This document shows, in pieces, positions 1 through 8,627 of a stretch of DNA of 64,000 nucleotides. The stretch covers positions 1-64,000 of the forward strand of contig NZ_JAIBHJ010000015.1 of NCBI RefSeq assembly GCF_021278025.1, read 5' to 3'. The position numbers and the translations under genes were made by a program. This stretch comes from Motilimonas sp. E26 (GTDB lineage: Bacteria; Pseudomonadota; Gammaproteobacteria; Enterobacterales; CBDFNC01). A model generated the notes under the pieces. That model did not search any database. It was given only the letters and a program-made list of their open reading frames with translations, and was not told where the DNA came from. The number at the start of each line of letters is the position of its first letter. The first letter of the stretch is position 1.

Positions 1-689
1 GGCGTTTTACCTTGACTGTATGCGCTATACAGCGCCATGAATTCTTTGATTAATATACCGACCGACCAGCCGTCTGAGGCAATATGATGGACACACAGCA
101 ATAATTGCCAGTAAGTTTCTGACACCTTGACCAAAGTTACTCGTATCATAGGAGCAACTTCTAAATCAAAATTTGAACTTGCTATTTCTTGCGTTAAGGC
201 TTGTAAGCGTTGCTCACGCTCATGCTTATCAAAACCTGTAAAGTCCTGAACGTCGATATTAAAGTCCAAACAATCTTGCACTATTTGATAAGGAACAGAT
301 TCAGCTAAATGATAAGTGGCTCTTAGTGATTCATGGCGTCGAAGGATGGTTTTAAAACTTTCATTCAAAGCCTTTAGATCAAACTTTCCATTAAAAGAGA
401 TACTTCGCATGATATTATAATGAGCACTACCTTGAGACATGCTATCTAACAGCCATAACCCTTGCTGACTGAATGATAAAGGGCAATATGCAATATCACT
501 TGGTCGGGACTCTATGACCGGTATCGACTGCTTAAGCAACGCAGAAATGATACCCTCTTTATTATTAATAATGCTTTGTTTTAATGTATCTGTTAGCGCA
601 CCCTTTGCCGCTTTAAACGCAAGTTTCCCTTGGTCTAGATAGAGTTTTACGCCGGCTTTTGCCACATCATTTAGTACCTCAACTGACAT
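1..689 (-). CDS. Nonribosomal peptide synthetase, N-terminal part (TubC-type docking domain + condensation domain), runs off window
   Basis: The reading frame is open from an ATG at 687-689 to the window edge (about 229 residues), so only the N-terminus is present. Residues 1 to about 50 (starting MSVEVLNDVAKAGVKLYLD) look like a TubC-type N-terminal docking domain, the small fold that receives the C-terminal tail of the preceding synthetase. From about residue 65 a condensation domain follows, with the YCPLSFSQQGLW start motif and the active-site HHxxxDG motif (VHHIASDGWS, about residues 202-211). It lies 16 bases after the stop of the upstream NRPS gene, so it is co-transcribed and probably takes the peptide intermediate from it. 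By eye the base composition (about 43-47% GC in sampled lines) is higher than in the two genes upstream. The substrate of the next module cannot be read here. Confidence 0.9.
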   Translation of the reverse strand, partial: MSVEVLNDVAKAGVKLYLDQGKLAFKAAKGALTDTLKQSIINNKEGIISALLKQSIPVIESRPSDIAYCPLSFSQQGLWLLDSMSQGSAHYNIMRSISFNGKFDLKALNESFKTILRRHESLRATYHLAESVPYQIVQDCLDFNIDVQDFTGFDKHEREQRLQALTQEIASSNFDLEVAPMIRVTLVKVSETYWQLLLCVHHIASDGWSVGILIKEFMALYSAYSQGKT

Positions 690-705
690 CGACTATTATC
701 CTTAT

Positions 706-3700
706 CTAGAAAAATCCATCTTCAAGTTCAACTTCGGCATCTAGTCCCCTAGACGAGGTTAATAAGGCATTATCAATTACAGATGCAACTTCATAGATCG
801 ATGCATTCTCAAAAAAATCCCTAATTGATAACTTGACTGAAAATTCCTCAGAAATCATTCCTAATAACTTTGAGATCTTTATAGAGTCACCGCCCAGAGA
901 GAAAAAGTCATCATAAATAGACTTAACAGGTAAACTGAGGTCTTCCGACCAAATTTTAAAAAGTACTTCTTGAGTCGTATTATTTGCTATGCCATCAGTA
1001 ACATAAACTTGATCTACTGGTAAAACCAAAGCTCGTTTATTAACCTTGCCATTTGGTAACAACGGTATTTCCGAAACAGGTAAAACTCCATTTGGAAGCA
1101 TGTAGGAAGGAAGTTTCTTTGAAATAAGTCTTAACAAATCCTGGTGTTGATAAAAGTCATTATAAACAACAAAAACCTGTATACCATTTGAATCGAACTT
1201 GACACAAGCATCTTTAACAAAATCAAATGTTAAAAGGCAAGACTTAATTTCGTTCAAGTCAACTCTTTGGCCTCGTATTTTTACTTGATCGTCTGTCCTT
1301 CCAAAACATTCCAGTACACCATTACTCACCCTCCTTACTAAGTCACCCGTTCGAAACATTTTTTTGAAAAATGATGGTTCACCCTTTATATAAAATGGAT
1401 TATCGAGAAAAACTTCTCTTTGAAGAGAAGGGTTATTTAAATACCCTAGCGCTAAACTTTGACCAGATATATATAATTCCCCAATTTGTCCGTAAGGTAC
1501 AACTTGCAAGTTTTCATCTAGAACATATGTTTCTACATTATCAATACTACTTCCAATAGGAGCGTTAAACCCTCCTAGGCTTTCAAAAGATTCATTATCT
1601 ATTAAACATAATAAATTGTCATAACAGTCCTGATTTCTTTCAATATATTCACTAGATATAAATATCTGTTCATTTATAAGTTCTATAATATCATCTGTTG
1701 TGGTTAATGGATTTGATAAAACAACTCTAAAAACCCAGTTAACTCTACCTTCAATACTAAGTGACGTTTTGGAGGAAAAAGTATTATTTCTTTGAAATTG
1801 TATCTTCTGGATTTTTTTTGTAGCCTCATTAATCTGTTCAACTTCGTCTTTTGAATAATTTTTTTTGAATCTTAGTGATATAGGGATATATCTGTAATTT
1901 ACTATATTTAGGTCTGGCTTACCCACTAACTCAAACGCATCAGTAGTTTCAATAAGTCGTACTAAAAAATTAGTAAGGTGGACACTTCTATCAATAAGCC
2001 AAGAATAGCCTTTAAGGCCCAATATTTTTAAGCTTGAATAAAGAAGTAAAGATTGTGCAGGACGAGACCCCTCAATGGTATACTGCCCAAGGTCAAAACT
2101 ACCTTTATTTGATTGATAATTTGCGTAAGTAGCAATTGATGATGCTGAAGTAGGATCTTTAAACAAGCATAAACTGATACCTTGCGAGATATAAAGCATT
2201 TTATGTGGGCAAAAAGTAATGGTATCAGCTTGATCAATTCCTATTAGTCTATGCTTATTATTTTGTGACAACTTAAAAGCACCACCCCAAGCAGCATCTG
2301 CATGAAAGTGAATATTTTCTCTTGAAGCAACTCTAGCAATTTCACTTAAAGGGTCAACGGTACCAGTCTCTGTCGCGCCAGAAATACCAACAATGGCAAT
2401 AATTAAAATATTATCTCGTCTGCATTCCTCGATAGCACTATTAAGACTATCAATGGACATTCTTCCATCTTTGTCTTTATCAATATAAATTATTGAATTT
2501 TCACCTAACCCCATGAGACTAAGGCTTTTTCTAATAGAATAATGCATAAGATCTGTACCAAGCACTACTGCTCTAGGTAAACCAAGCTTATTCAACCAAT
2601 AATAAAATCCATCACTTCGAATATCATATTCTGCTACTCCAAGTTTCATGAGAGCATTATTTCTAGCGTAAGTTAGTGATGTTAGATTAGCCACGCTACC
2701 ACCACTTGTTACAGCGCCATATACAAAATTTGGATTTTGTGATTCTAGATAAAATTCATTAGGATGATCGTAGAACAGCCTATGCATCATAGCCAGAACT
2801 TGACGCTCAATCAAAGTAAAGCTATTGGATGTTTCTACCTTAACCATATTCTGGTTTAGTTTCGATATCAACTTACTTAGCTCTGGTATGTAGCTAGGTA
2901 ATTTCGATGTCATATGACCTATATATTTTTTATCACTAACATCAATACTGTTTGGTATAACTCTTTCATTTAAGTCATTTATAAATTCTTGAAAAGGAAT
3001 ACCTTCTTCCGAAATAATGGTATCAGAAAATGAGCCTTTAAAACCTTCATCAGTATCAATACATTTTTTAGATGAAAAAGCATCTTTTGATATGTTGAAT
3101 AAACCCTCTCCATGTTGATCTTCAAAAAAATAATTCATCACGCTTCTATTGGATTCGTAGCCACTTACTTCGTGGAATGTTGAATCACCACCTGTCTCAC
3201 TAGAACCATATAAGTTGATAAGTTTAGTTGTAGGTAATGCCTGGAAAAACATTCTAGCTTGGTCAATCCCTAATTGTTCTCCACTGGATATAACAATTCT
3301 TAAAGTTTTTAAATATTCGAGAGTAGAAGTATCAATCAAGGATTGTAAAAATGATGGTACAAGTGTTAAACGAGAGACTTTTTTTCTTTGAATTATTTTT
3401 TTTAGTTCGAATGGTGAAAGGAGCTCTTCTTTCGATAAAACAATAAGTTCATTACCTGCGACTAACGGCTGTAAAACTTCTGCTAAGTGGTCTACAAAGC
3501 TTACCGAGGTTTTAAAAGAAAAAACATCATCTGGAAGTGTTGGGTACTGTTTTTCAAACCAGCTTATACGATTAACGAGAGAATCATGACTCCCAATAAC
3601 TCCTTTAGGTACTCCGGTAGATCCTGATGTATAGATAATATACGCTGCATTATCAATGAAAAAGCTTTCATCTTTACTAAAATCTGAATAGTTACTATTG

Positions 3701-5367
3701 ATTTCTTCTATTCCAGAACTCGATACTTTCAAGCTACTCGTTGAGTCTTTAAGAATAAAATCAACCCGTTCTACTGGATAAGAAGGGTCAATCGGGACAT
3801 AGATTAACCTTGATTTAAAAATTGCAATCATCCAAGATATCAACTCAATACTAGGATTAAGCTGAACCGCAACTCGTTTACCTGAAGATAGTCCATAGTT
3901 AACTTTTAAAACTTCAATTTTTTTATTAATATCTTCCCACAAATCTTTATATGAGTAATTAACTCCAAAACTATAAACTGCAACTTTATCTCCGTTTTTT
4001 TCAGCCGTTCTTTCGATTATGTCTGATATATTTCCCTCTAAATACTCATTGATTCCAATGCCGCTTCGCGATATTGCTCTTTCCCTTTTATCATAAAATT
4101 CAATAACTTCATTTGGACTATTGCATATAAAATCAACTAAATTCAAAAAATCGTCTCTAATTTCTTTTATATCACTAATACTAAAATATGACTGATTAAA
4201 CTCAAGCCTCACTTCTAAAGAATCCGACTCCCAGAAATTAAATTGTAAAGGTGTTTGGTCCAATCCATTACTTAAACCAATAATCTCAACAACAGATCCC
4301 TCGACGAATGTAGTAATTTCTTTTGTTTGGTAGTTAAATCCAATTTCATACACCTTATCTCCACCTGAATAATCAGCTAGACTTTTTAAAATCTTGCTAT
4401 GAGGATATTTCTGATATCTGAAAGATCTGGAAACAGAAGCCTTAACGTCCTTCGCAAAATTAACAAAAGTTTTACCTCTATTTGGAATAACTCTAATAGG
4501 TAGGATGCTTGTGAACATGCCTACTTTAGACTTTTCAACAGCCGATGTTCTATTATGTGTTGGACAACCGATAAAAAATTGTTTGTTTGCATAAAATCTA
4601 AAGCTAAAAACTGCAATAATACTTAAGTAAATCTGCTGTACTGACATAGATATATTATCAGCCAAAGATTTCAGGTTTTCATGAGTTCGTCCATTAATAG
4701 TAAACTTAGTCGTTTTACTCGGAACGAGACCTTTTTTAAAATTGTTCTTATAAAATGGAGTAAAAACAGGTTCAGGAACATATGCAACTTCATTAATCCA
4801 GAATTTTTCATCTCTTAAATAGCGAGAACTATTAATATATTCAAAATCAAACTCGACTATAGTCGACATTGAAGGATCTTGACTTTCCGATACTCCGTAA
4901 TTATATATTTCACAAAGCTTAGTAAGCCAATTGTTAACTCCTATACCATCCATTAAAATATGATGAAATAGGATTACAAATCTATAATCATTTTCGTTAA
5001 TTTTTACAAGCCAGACTTCATAAAGTTTCTTATATGTAATTGGAAGTTCATAATTTTTTACTGATAGTAATAGCTCACTAAAATCAAACTCAGGATTTAA
5101 TTTATCACTAAAATCAACAAGGTTTATATTTGAATCTAACTCTCCATTTTTAATTTGGTAAGGAACTCCATTATCTTCTATAATATAGGTTTTAAAAACA
5201 TCATGAGTCTGTATCACTTCAATATGTGATTCTTTAAACTTTGCCACATCGATTTTAGGCAGTTTCATAAATCCAAATATATTATATTGTGTATTAGAGC
5301 CGTTCTTTACAGAGTCAAAAAAGACGTCTTTCTGAACTAAAGTCAATTCCAATTTATACTCTTCCAC
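706..5367 (-). CDS. NRPS module C-A-T with a PLP-dependent decarboxylase embedded in the adenylation domain
   Basis: This is a 1553-residue peptide synthetase. Residues 1-430 are a condensation domain with an intact HHILMDG motif at 135-141. Residues about 445-1450 are an adenylation domain: YTSGSTGVPKG (A3) at 579-589, NLYGSSETGGDST (A5) at 718-730, GELYISG (A6) at 1296-1302, RTGDL (A7) at 1339-1343, GRTDDQVKIRGQRVDL (A8) at 1356-1371, and PNGKVNK (A10) at 1438-1444. Between A5 and A6 a normal domain has a few dozen residues; here about 520 residues are inserted (see 1594-3165). Residues about 1463-1535 are a carrier domain, LGGDSIK, with phosphopantetheine serine S1495. There is no thioesterase. 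The acidic C-terminal tail (GLDAEVELEDGFF) could be the peptide that binds the docking domain of the next protein. Family assignment is secure. Substrate (beta-alanine made from aspartate) is inference. AT-rich, suggesting transfer. Confidence 0.93.
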   Translation of the reverse strand: MEEYKLELTLVQKDVFFDSVKNGSNTQYNIFGFMKLPKIDVAKFKESHIEVIQTHDVFKTYIIEDNGVPYQIKNGELDSNINLVDFSDKLNPEFDFSELLLSVKNYELPITYKKLYEVWLVKINENDYRFVILFHHILMDGIGVNNWLTKLCEIYNYGVSESQDPSMSTIVEFDFEYINSSRYLRDEKFWINEVAYVPEPVFTPFYKNNFKKGLVPSKTTKFTINGRTHENLKSLADNISMSVQQIYLSIIAVFSFRFYANKQFFIGCPTHNRTSAVEKSKVGMFTSILPIRVIPNRGKTFVNFAKDVKASVSRSFRYQKYPHSKILKSLADYSGGDKVYEIGFNYQTKEITTFVEGSVVEIIGLSNGLDQTPLQFNFWESDSLEVRLEFNQSYFSISDIKEIRDDFLNLVDFICNSPNEVIEFYDKRERAISRSGIGINEYLEGNISDIIERTAEKNGDKVAVYSFGVNYSYKDLWEDINKKIEVLKVNYGLSSGKRVAVQLNPSIELISWMIAIFKSRLIYVPIDPSYPVERVDFILKDSTSSLKVSSSGIEEINSNYSDFSKDESFFIDNAAYIIYTSGSTGVPKGVIGSHDSLVNRISWFEKQYPTLPDDVFSFKTSVSFVDHLAEVLQPLVAGNELIVLSKEELLSPFELKKIIQRKKVSRLTLVPSFLQSLIDTSTLEYLKTLRIVISSGEQLGIDQARMFFQALPTTKLINLYGSSETGGDSTFHEVSGYESNRSVMNYFFEDQHGEGLFNISKDAFSSKKCIDTDEGFKGSFSDTIISEEGIPFQEFINDLNERVIPNSIDVSDKKYIGHMTSKLPSYIPELSKLISKLNQNMVKVETSNSFTLIERQVLAMMHRLFYDHPNEFYLESQNPNFVYGAVTSGGSVANLTSLTYARNNALMKLGVAEYDIRSDGFYYWLNKLGLPRAVVLGTDLMHYSIRKSLSLMGLGENSIIYIDKDKDGRMSIDSLNSAIEECRRDNILIIAIVGISGATETGTVDPLSEIARVASRENIHFHADAAWGGAFKLSQNNKHRLIGIDQADTITFCPHKMLYISQGISLCLFKDPTSASSIATYANYQSNKGSFDLGQYTIEGSRPAQSLLLYSSLKILGLKGYSWLIDRSVHLTNFLVRLIETTDAFELVGKPDLNIVNYRYIPISLRFKKNYSKDEVEQINEATKKIQKIQFQRNNTFSSKTSLSIEGRVNWVFRVVLSNPLTTTDDIIELINEQIFISSEYIERNQDCYDNLLCLIDNESFESLGGFNAPIGSSIDNVETYVLDENLQVVPYGQIGELYISGQSLALGYLNNPSLQREVFLDNPFYIKGEPSFFKKMFRTGDLVRRVSNGVLECFGRTDDQVKIRGQRVDLNEIKSCLLTFDFVKDACVKFDSNGIQVFVVYNDFYQHQDLLRLISKKLPSYMLPNGVLPVSEIPLLPNGKVNKRALVLPVDQVYVTDGIANNTTQEVLFKIWSEDLSLPVKSIYDDFFSLGGDSIKISKLLGMISEEFSVKLSIRDFFENASIYEVASVIDNALLTSSRGLDAEVELEDGFF
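1594..3165 (-). other. Embedded PLP-dependent decarboxylase domain (PanP-like aspartate 1-decarboxylase) within the NRPS adenylation domain
   Basis: Codons about 735-1258 of the NRPS. The core (about 815-1240) is a group II PLP-dependent decarboxylase. It opens with YIGHMTSKLPSYIPELSKLI, very like the putative aspartate 1-decarboxylase PanP of Vibrio and Shewanella as I remember it. It keeps the phosphate-binding TSGGSVAN (887-894), the His expected to stack on the cofactor (H942 in DLMHYSIRKS), the Asp that pairs with the pyridine nitrogen (D1024 in HADAAWGG) and the Schiff-base lysine K1056 in FCPHKMLY, encoded at 2200-2202. Nothing looks broken, so it should be catalytically competent. About 80 residues of unrecognised linker (735-814) precede the core. 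Aspartate as substrate rests on resemblance only; glutamate or an aromatic amino acid are alternatives. Confidence 0.85.
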
Positions 5368-5391
5368 CTTAACCTCTATTTAAAAAATAAA

Positions 5392-6993
5392 TTAATAATT
5401 AATAAGAACGCCTGATTCAAACTTAAATATTTTGTCAGCCAGATAAAAATATCGATCATCGTGAGAGATCAATATAACGGTCTTACCTGATAGCTTTAAC
5501 TCTGGAATAATGTCTTTATAAAATCGTTCTTTAAACTCAGGATCTTGATCTGCCGCCCACTCATCAAATATATATAAATCCCGTTCTTCCATTAGTGCTA
5601 TTATTAAAGCAAGCCTTCTCCTTTGCCCATCAGATAATTTCAAAGTTGAAAACTTATTACCTTCAAGATCGACCTTACCTTTTAACCCAAGTTTCTCTAT
5701 CAAAACTTTAAATTCTTTTATCTTAGCTTCTGTCGGTTGGAAGTTTAACTCTTTGAATAAGTAATAATCTGAGTAAATGCATGAAATTAATTTACGATAT
5801 GACTTTATATTTGAGCTGGTTACCTCTACATCATCAAAAAAAATTGATCCAATATTTGGATAATTATGTAAACTTAGGATCTTTGAAAAAGTTGATTTAC
5901 CACTTCCGTTCCCGCCAACTATAAAGACAACCTCATTCCTATTAATCTGACAATTTATATTTCTAATAGAAAAGTTTCCTTTTGTATATTGAAAACTTAC
6001 ATTTACAAATTTTATGCTCTTCCAGCTTTGGACATCTTGATATTGATTTGAAGCCATTTCACCGGGTAACATATCAATTATCTCATAATATTTTCTGAGT
6101 GATACATTTGCCTTACTCACTTCAGAGGCAACATTCACTAAATATGAAACAGGTCCTGATATGTATATCAACACCATCATCACACCAATTATTTCATTTA
6201 TCTCAAATGATTCAGCATTCAAGAAATAAAAAATTGCAGTTGCAATAATTGTAAAAAAAATAAATTCAGCATAGCCTCTGTTGAATTGAAATATATAGTT
6301 TGCTTTTTTTTCTCTATCGACTACTTTTGTTTCTTTTTTGTATAAACCTTCCTCAATGAAAAAATCAGACTTTTCCGAATTAAGCTTGAGTTCTTTTGCT
6401 CCTAAAATTAAACCTCTAAACCCGTCTTGGAGTTGATCCATTTCTAGCCTGGACTCGGTCATCAGTTTACCACCAAATTTTATTGGAAACTGAAAGATAA
6501 CTGAAGAAATCACCAGCGGAATAAATACTAGAAAAAAAATATCAGTGTTTATATAAGCTAAGTATGAGAAAAGACCAATTAGAGTTGCAATCTGAACACA
6601 TATATCGGGGATTAAATTTGCTCCTGATACGATTCTTTGAACATCAGTATTTAAGGCTTGGTTCAGCTTTGACACACCAACACTTTCTATCTTTTTTATT
6701 TCAGCTTGATTTATTCTTCTATATAACCTTTTCCTCAGTGAGCTAGTTACACCCAAAGAAATATTATTAAGAATAACTTGCGATAAAATTTTTGAAAGCA
6801 GTATAAATAAAAATAATAGAATGAACACTTGCAAGTAACTTAAGTTAATAATTGCTGTCTTTAATTCATCTCCATTTATCGCTTTTAATATGACAGGTAT
6901 GACCAAAGAATGACTTATTCCCGATATAATCCCAATGACTATAGATGCTAACAACATCCTCGGTGAATATTTGTAGAAGACTTTTACTAGCAT
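5392..6993 (-). CDS. Cyclic-peptide/siderophore-type ABC exporter (PvdE/SyrD family)
   Basis: This is a fused membrane-plus-ATPase exporter of about 533 residues. The first 310 residues hold about six membrane segments; the C-terminal 210 are the nucleotide-binding domain with Walker A GGNGSGKST, signature LSDGQRRR, and a Walker B region FDEWAADQDP followed by ISHDDRYF. The DEWAADQDP and SHDDRYF stretches are typical of the PvdE/SyrD family that exports peptide precursors across the inner membrane. It is the first gene of the NRPS operon, 24 bases before the synthetase, so it very likely carries that product or its precursor. The start is uncertain: ATG at 6991-6993 is used here; an in-frame TTG at 7000-7002 has an AGAG just upstream and is a fair alternative. 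Strongly AT-rich. Confidence 0.88.
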   Translation of the reverse strand: MLVKVFYKYSPRMLLASIVIGIISGISHSLVIPVILKAINGDELKTAIINLSYLQVFILLFLFILLSKILSQVILNNISLGVTSSLRKRLYRRINQAEIKKIESVGVSKLNQALNTDVQRIVSGANLIPDICVQIATLIGLFSYLAYINTDIFFLVFIPLVISSVIFQFPIKFGGKLMTESRLEMDQLQDGFRGLILGAKELKLNSEKSDFFIEEGLYKKETKVVDREKKANYIFQFNRGYAEFIFFTIIATAIFYFLNAESFEINEIIGVMMVLIYISGPVSYLVNVASEVSKANVSLRKYYEIIDMLPGEMASNQYQDVQSWKSIKFVNVSFQYTKGNFSIRNINCQINRNEVVFIVGGNGSGKSTFSKILSLHNYPNIGSIFFDDVEVTSSNIKSYRKLISCIYSDYYLFKELNFQPTEAKIKEFKVLIEKLGLKGKVDLEGNKFSTLKLSDGQRRRLALIIALMEERDLYIFDEWAADQDPEFKERFYKDIIPELKLSGKTVILISHDDRYFYLADKIFKFESGVLINY

Positions 6994-7048
6994 ATGAAAC
7001 AAGTTGCTCTATTTATGGGGGGATTGTATTAAAGTGAAACAAGCTAAA

Positions 7049-7069
7049 TTGACACCTCACAAATGTCAA
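7049..7069. promoter_or_regulatory. Inverted repeat TTGACA-N9-TGTCAA upstream of the NRPS operon
   Basis: A perfect 6-bp inverted repeat with a 9-base spacer, 47-56 bases upstream of the exporter start. Read on the minus strand its first arm is a consensus -35 (TTGACA), with TAGCTT 17 bases downstream as a weak -10. It may therefore be both a promoter element and an operator. There is no experimental support. Confidence 0.3.
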
Positions 7070-8290
7070 ACTTTTATTAAAAAAAATCAAATGCGACATT
7101 ATCCTCCGTCACACTAAAAACAAGATAATCACACTACAAACCATGTAAAATAAACATTTTGTGTTGAATAAAACCTTTAAAATTTAGTTTATACTGTTAA
7201 CGGCGTTATTTTTAATTGTGAAAAGTTAGCAAAACGACTCATTTTAGTGACAAAGCTCAAACCCTAGAGCAACATACCAGCTTGCTTGCTACTTACTGGC
7301 GAAAGCATAAGCTCTTTCATCAAATAGAGTGGTTAATTCCACCTGATTAGAATTACTCCGGTCAACCAAAACTGGACTATGTTGTAGGGCAAGGTTGTGA
7401 ACATTTTTGACCATTTAGAACGAGCGATTTGACGAACTCAGTGACTATCGAAAATCTGCAACATTGATGTCGGTTTCCTAACAATCTACGCTACCACCGC
7501 CGGTGCCGGACTGGAGTATAAAATCCGCGAAGGGCTAAAGCATGCCGACGAATTCTTCCCCAGCATGGTCAAAAACAAGGCGACCTCAAAGCCGACAGCC
7601 GCAAGGTGTTTTTGAAATTCTAGGGCATAGACATGCTGGAGTTTGGCGAGCTGCGATTTATTACAGGGATGCAAGATTACCAGCGGCAGCTACTGCAGCG
7701 ACTTGGCCAGTTGTATGAATCATTTTATTCTTAAATTGGCTGCGGAATGTCGGGTGAATGCAGTCCGTGACGAACCGGCCGACTGTATAGCAATTGATGC
7801 AACTGAGAATGATGCTCAGCTGGAAAACAGCATGGGCGTATTCAGATCAGAGAATATCATATCACAGCAGCAGTCGCTCTGGCTCAGAAGCTTCCAGCAT
7901 AGAAAGGCCTGAAAACACTAAGGCTGGAAATAAGTTACCGTCTGGACAAAAAATCAGGAATACAGTCGCTAGAAGCTCGTTATTGCATTAGATCTGCAGA
8001 ACTAGCAGGGACAGGTTTCCCGCAGCAGTTCGTGGGCACAGGGGTATTGAAAACAGCCAGCATTAGGTCTTGGATGCCTCATTGAACGAAGATGCTCGTC
8101 AGATTTATCGTGGTGATGGTACAAAGATCATGGCTTGTATCATTATGTTGCATTCAATATGCTTTGAGCGGAGACCTGCAGGAAAGTGAACAGCCGCCGA
8201 AAGCAGCAATGAGGCAGAGTTATGAGGCATATCTTTAGCCATTGCTATGCTAGAGCGCCGAGTGGATAAAAAACTAAGCAGCCAAATTCA
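7070..8290. other. Gene-free stretch with decayed coding sequence, origin unknown
   Basis: No intact gene is visible between the NRPS operon and cobyric acid synthase. The first 150 bases are AT-rich leader. From about 7450 the composition rises and short stretches read like protein in changing frames with stops between them. For example, plus-strand codons from about 7475 give LTIYATTAGAGLEYKIREGL, and after a frame change near 7577 DLKADSRKVFLKF, a stop, then GIDMLEFGELRFITGMQDY to about 7720. This looks like a frameshifted, eroded gene, but I do not recognise the family. Open frames of 60-90 codons in this stretch (7643-7912, 7794-7991, 7486-7674 minus) have no recognisable content and are not called. 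Confidence 0.45.
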
Positions 8291-8291
8291 T

Positions 8292-8429
8292 CTATATATG
8301 TAAATTCGTGATTATCGCTGTTCTGTTTAAATCAAATTCATTCAATCGTACGCCAACATACCACGCTTTATGCTCTTTACGATTACAGATTGATGCCAGA
8401 GAGTGCTCTACTTTGGCGCGATGAAGGGC
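8292..8429 (-). pseudogene. Transposase C-terminal fragment, IS5-like (decayed)
   Basis: Minus-strand codons from about 8429 down to a stop at 8292 read LHRAKVEHSLASICNRKEH, then AWYVGVRLNEFDLNRT and ITNLHI. The R-x-VEH start, a Y-x-G in the middle and an NL near the end recall the C-terminus of DDE transposases of the IS5 group. No other part of an insertion sequence, no terminal repeat and no target duplication was found, so this is at best a remnant. The assignment is from pattern only. Confidence 0.35.
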
Positions 8430-8579
8430 GGTAATGGTCCCGATGTTGAGATGGCATACGCTTATATGCAAAATCGGAAATATGAAGGCTTGAACATCAC
8501 CCTGATTAAGCAAGATGTAACCCATGATCATAGTGCTGATCAAACCTTTAAAGATGCACTTCCACTATTATTCCCATAA
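8403..8579 (+). pseudogene. Possible C-terminal fragment of an alpha/beta-hydrolase (esterase)
   Basis: Plus-strand codons read VLYFGAMKGGNGPDVEMAYA, then about 20 residues, then VTHDHSADQTFKDALPLLFP before a TAA at 8577-8579. A beta-strand followed by a GG turn, and a late HDHS with helix DQTFKDALPLLF, fit the last 60 residues of an esterase with its catalytic His. The frame is closed by a TGA at 8391-8393, so no complete gene exists. It overlaps the putative transposase remnant read on the other strand, and the true junction probably lies near 8400-8430. Identification is tentative. Confidence 0.3.
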
Positions 8580-8627
8580 GCGAGACGGGTATTCGAGCAC
8601 AAGTCAGCAAGACTTGTGCTCTAACTT

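Noticed and set aside
706-5367. Possibility that the embedded decarboxylase is a separate gene joined by error
   Set aside because: One uninterrupted frame runs through C, A, decarboxylase, A and T domains with motifs in order on both sides, which an accidental fusion would not preserve.
7643-7991. Two overlapping open frames of 65-89 codons in the decayed region
   Set aside because: No homology pattern, no ribosome site, and they cut across the eroded reading frames described there.
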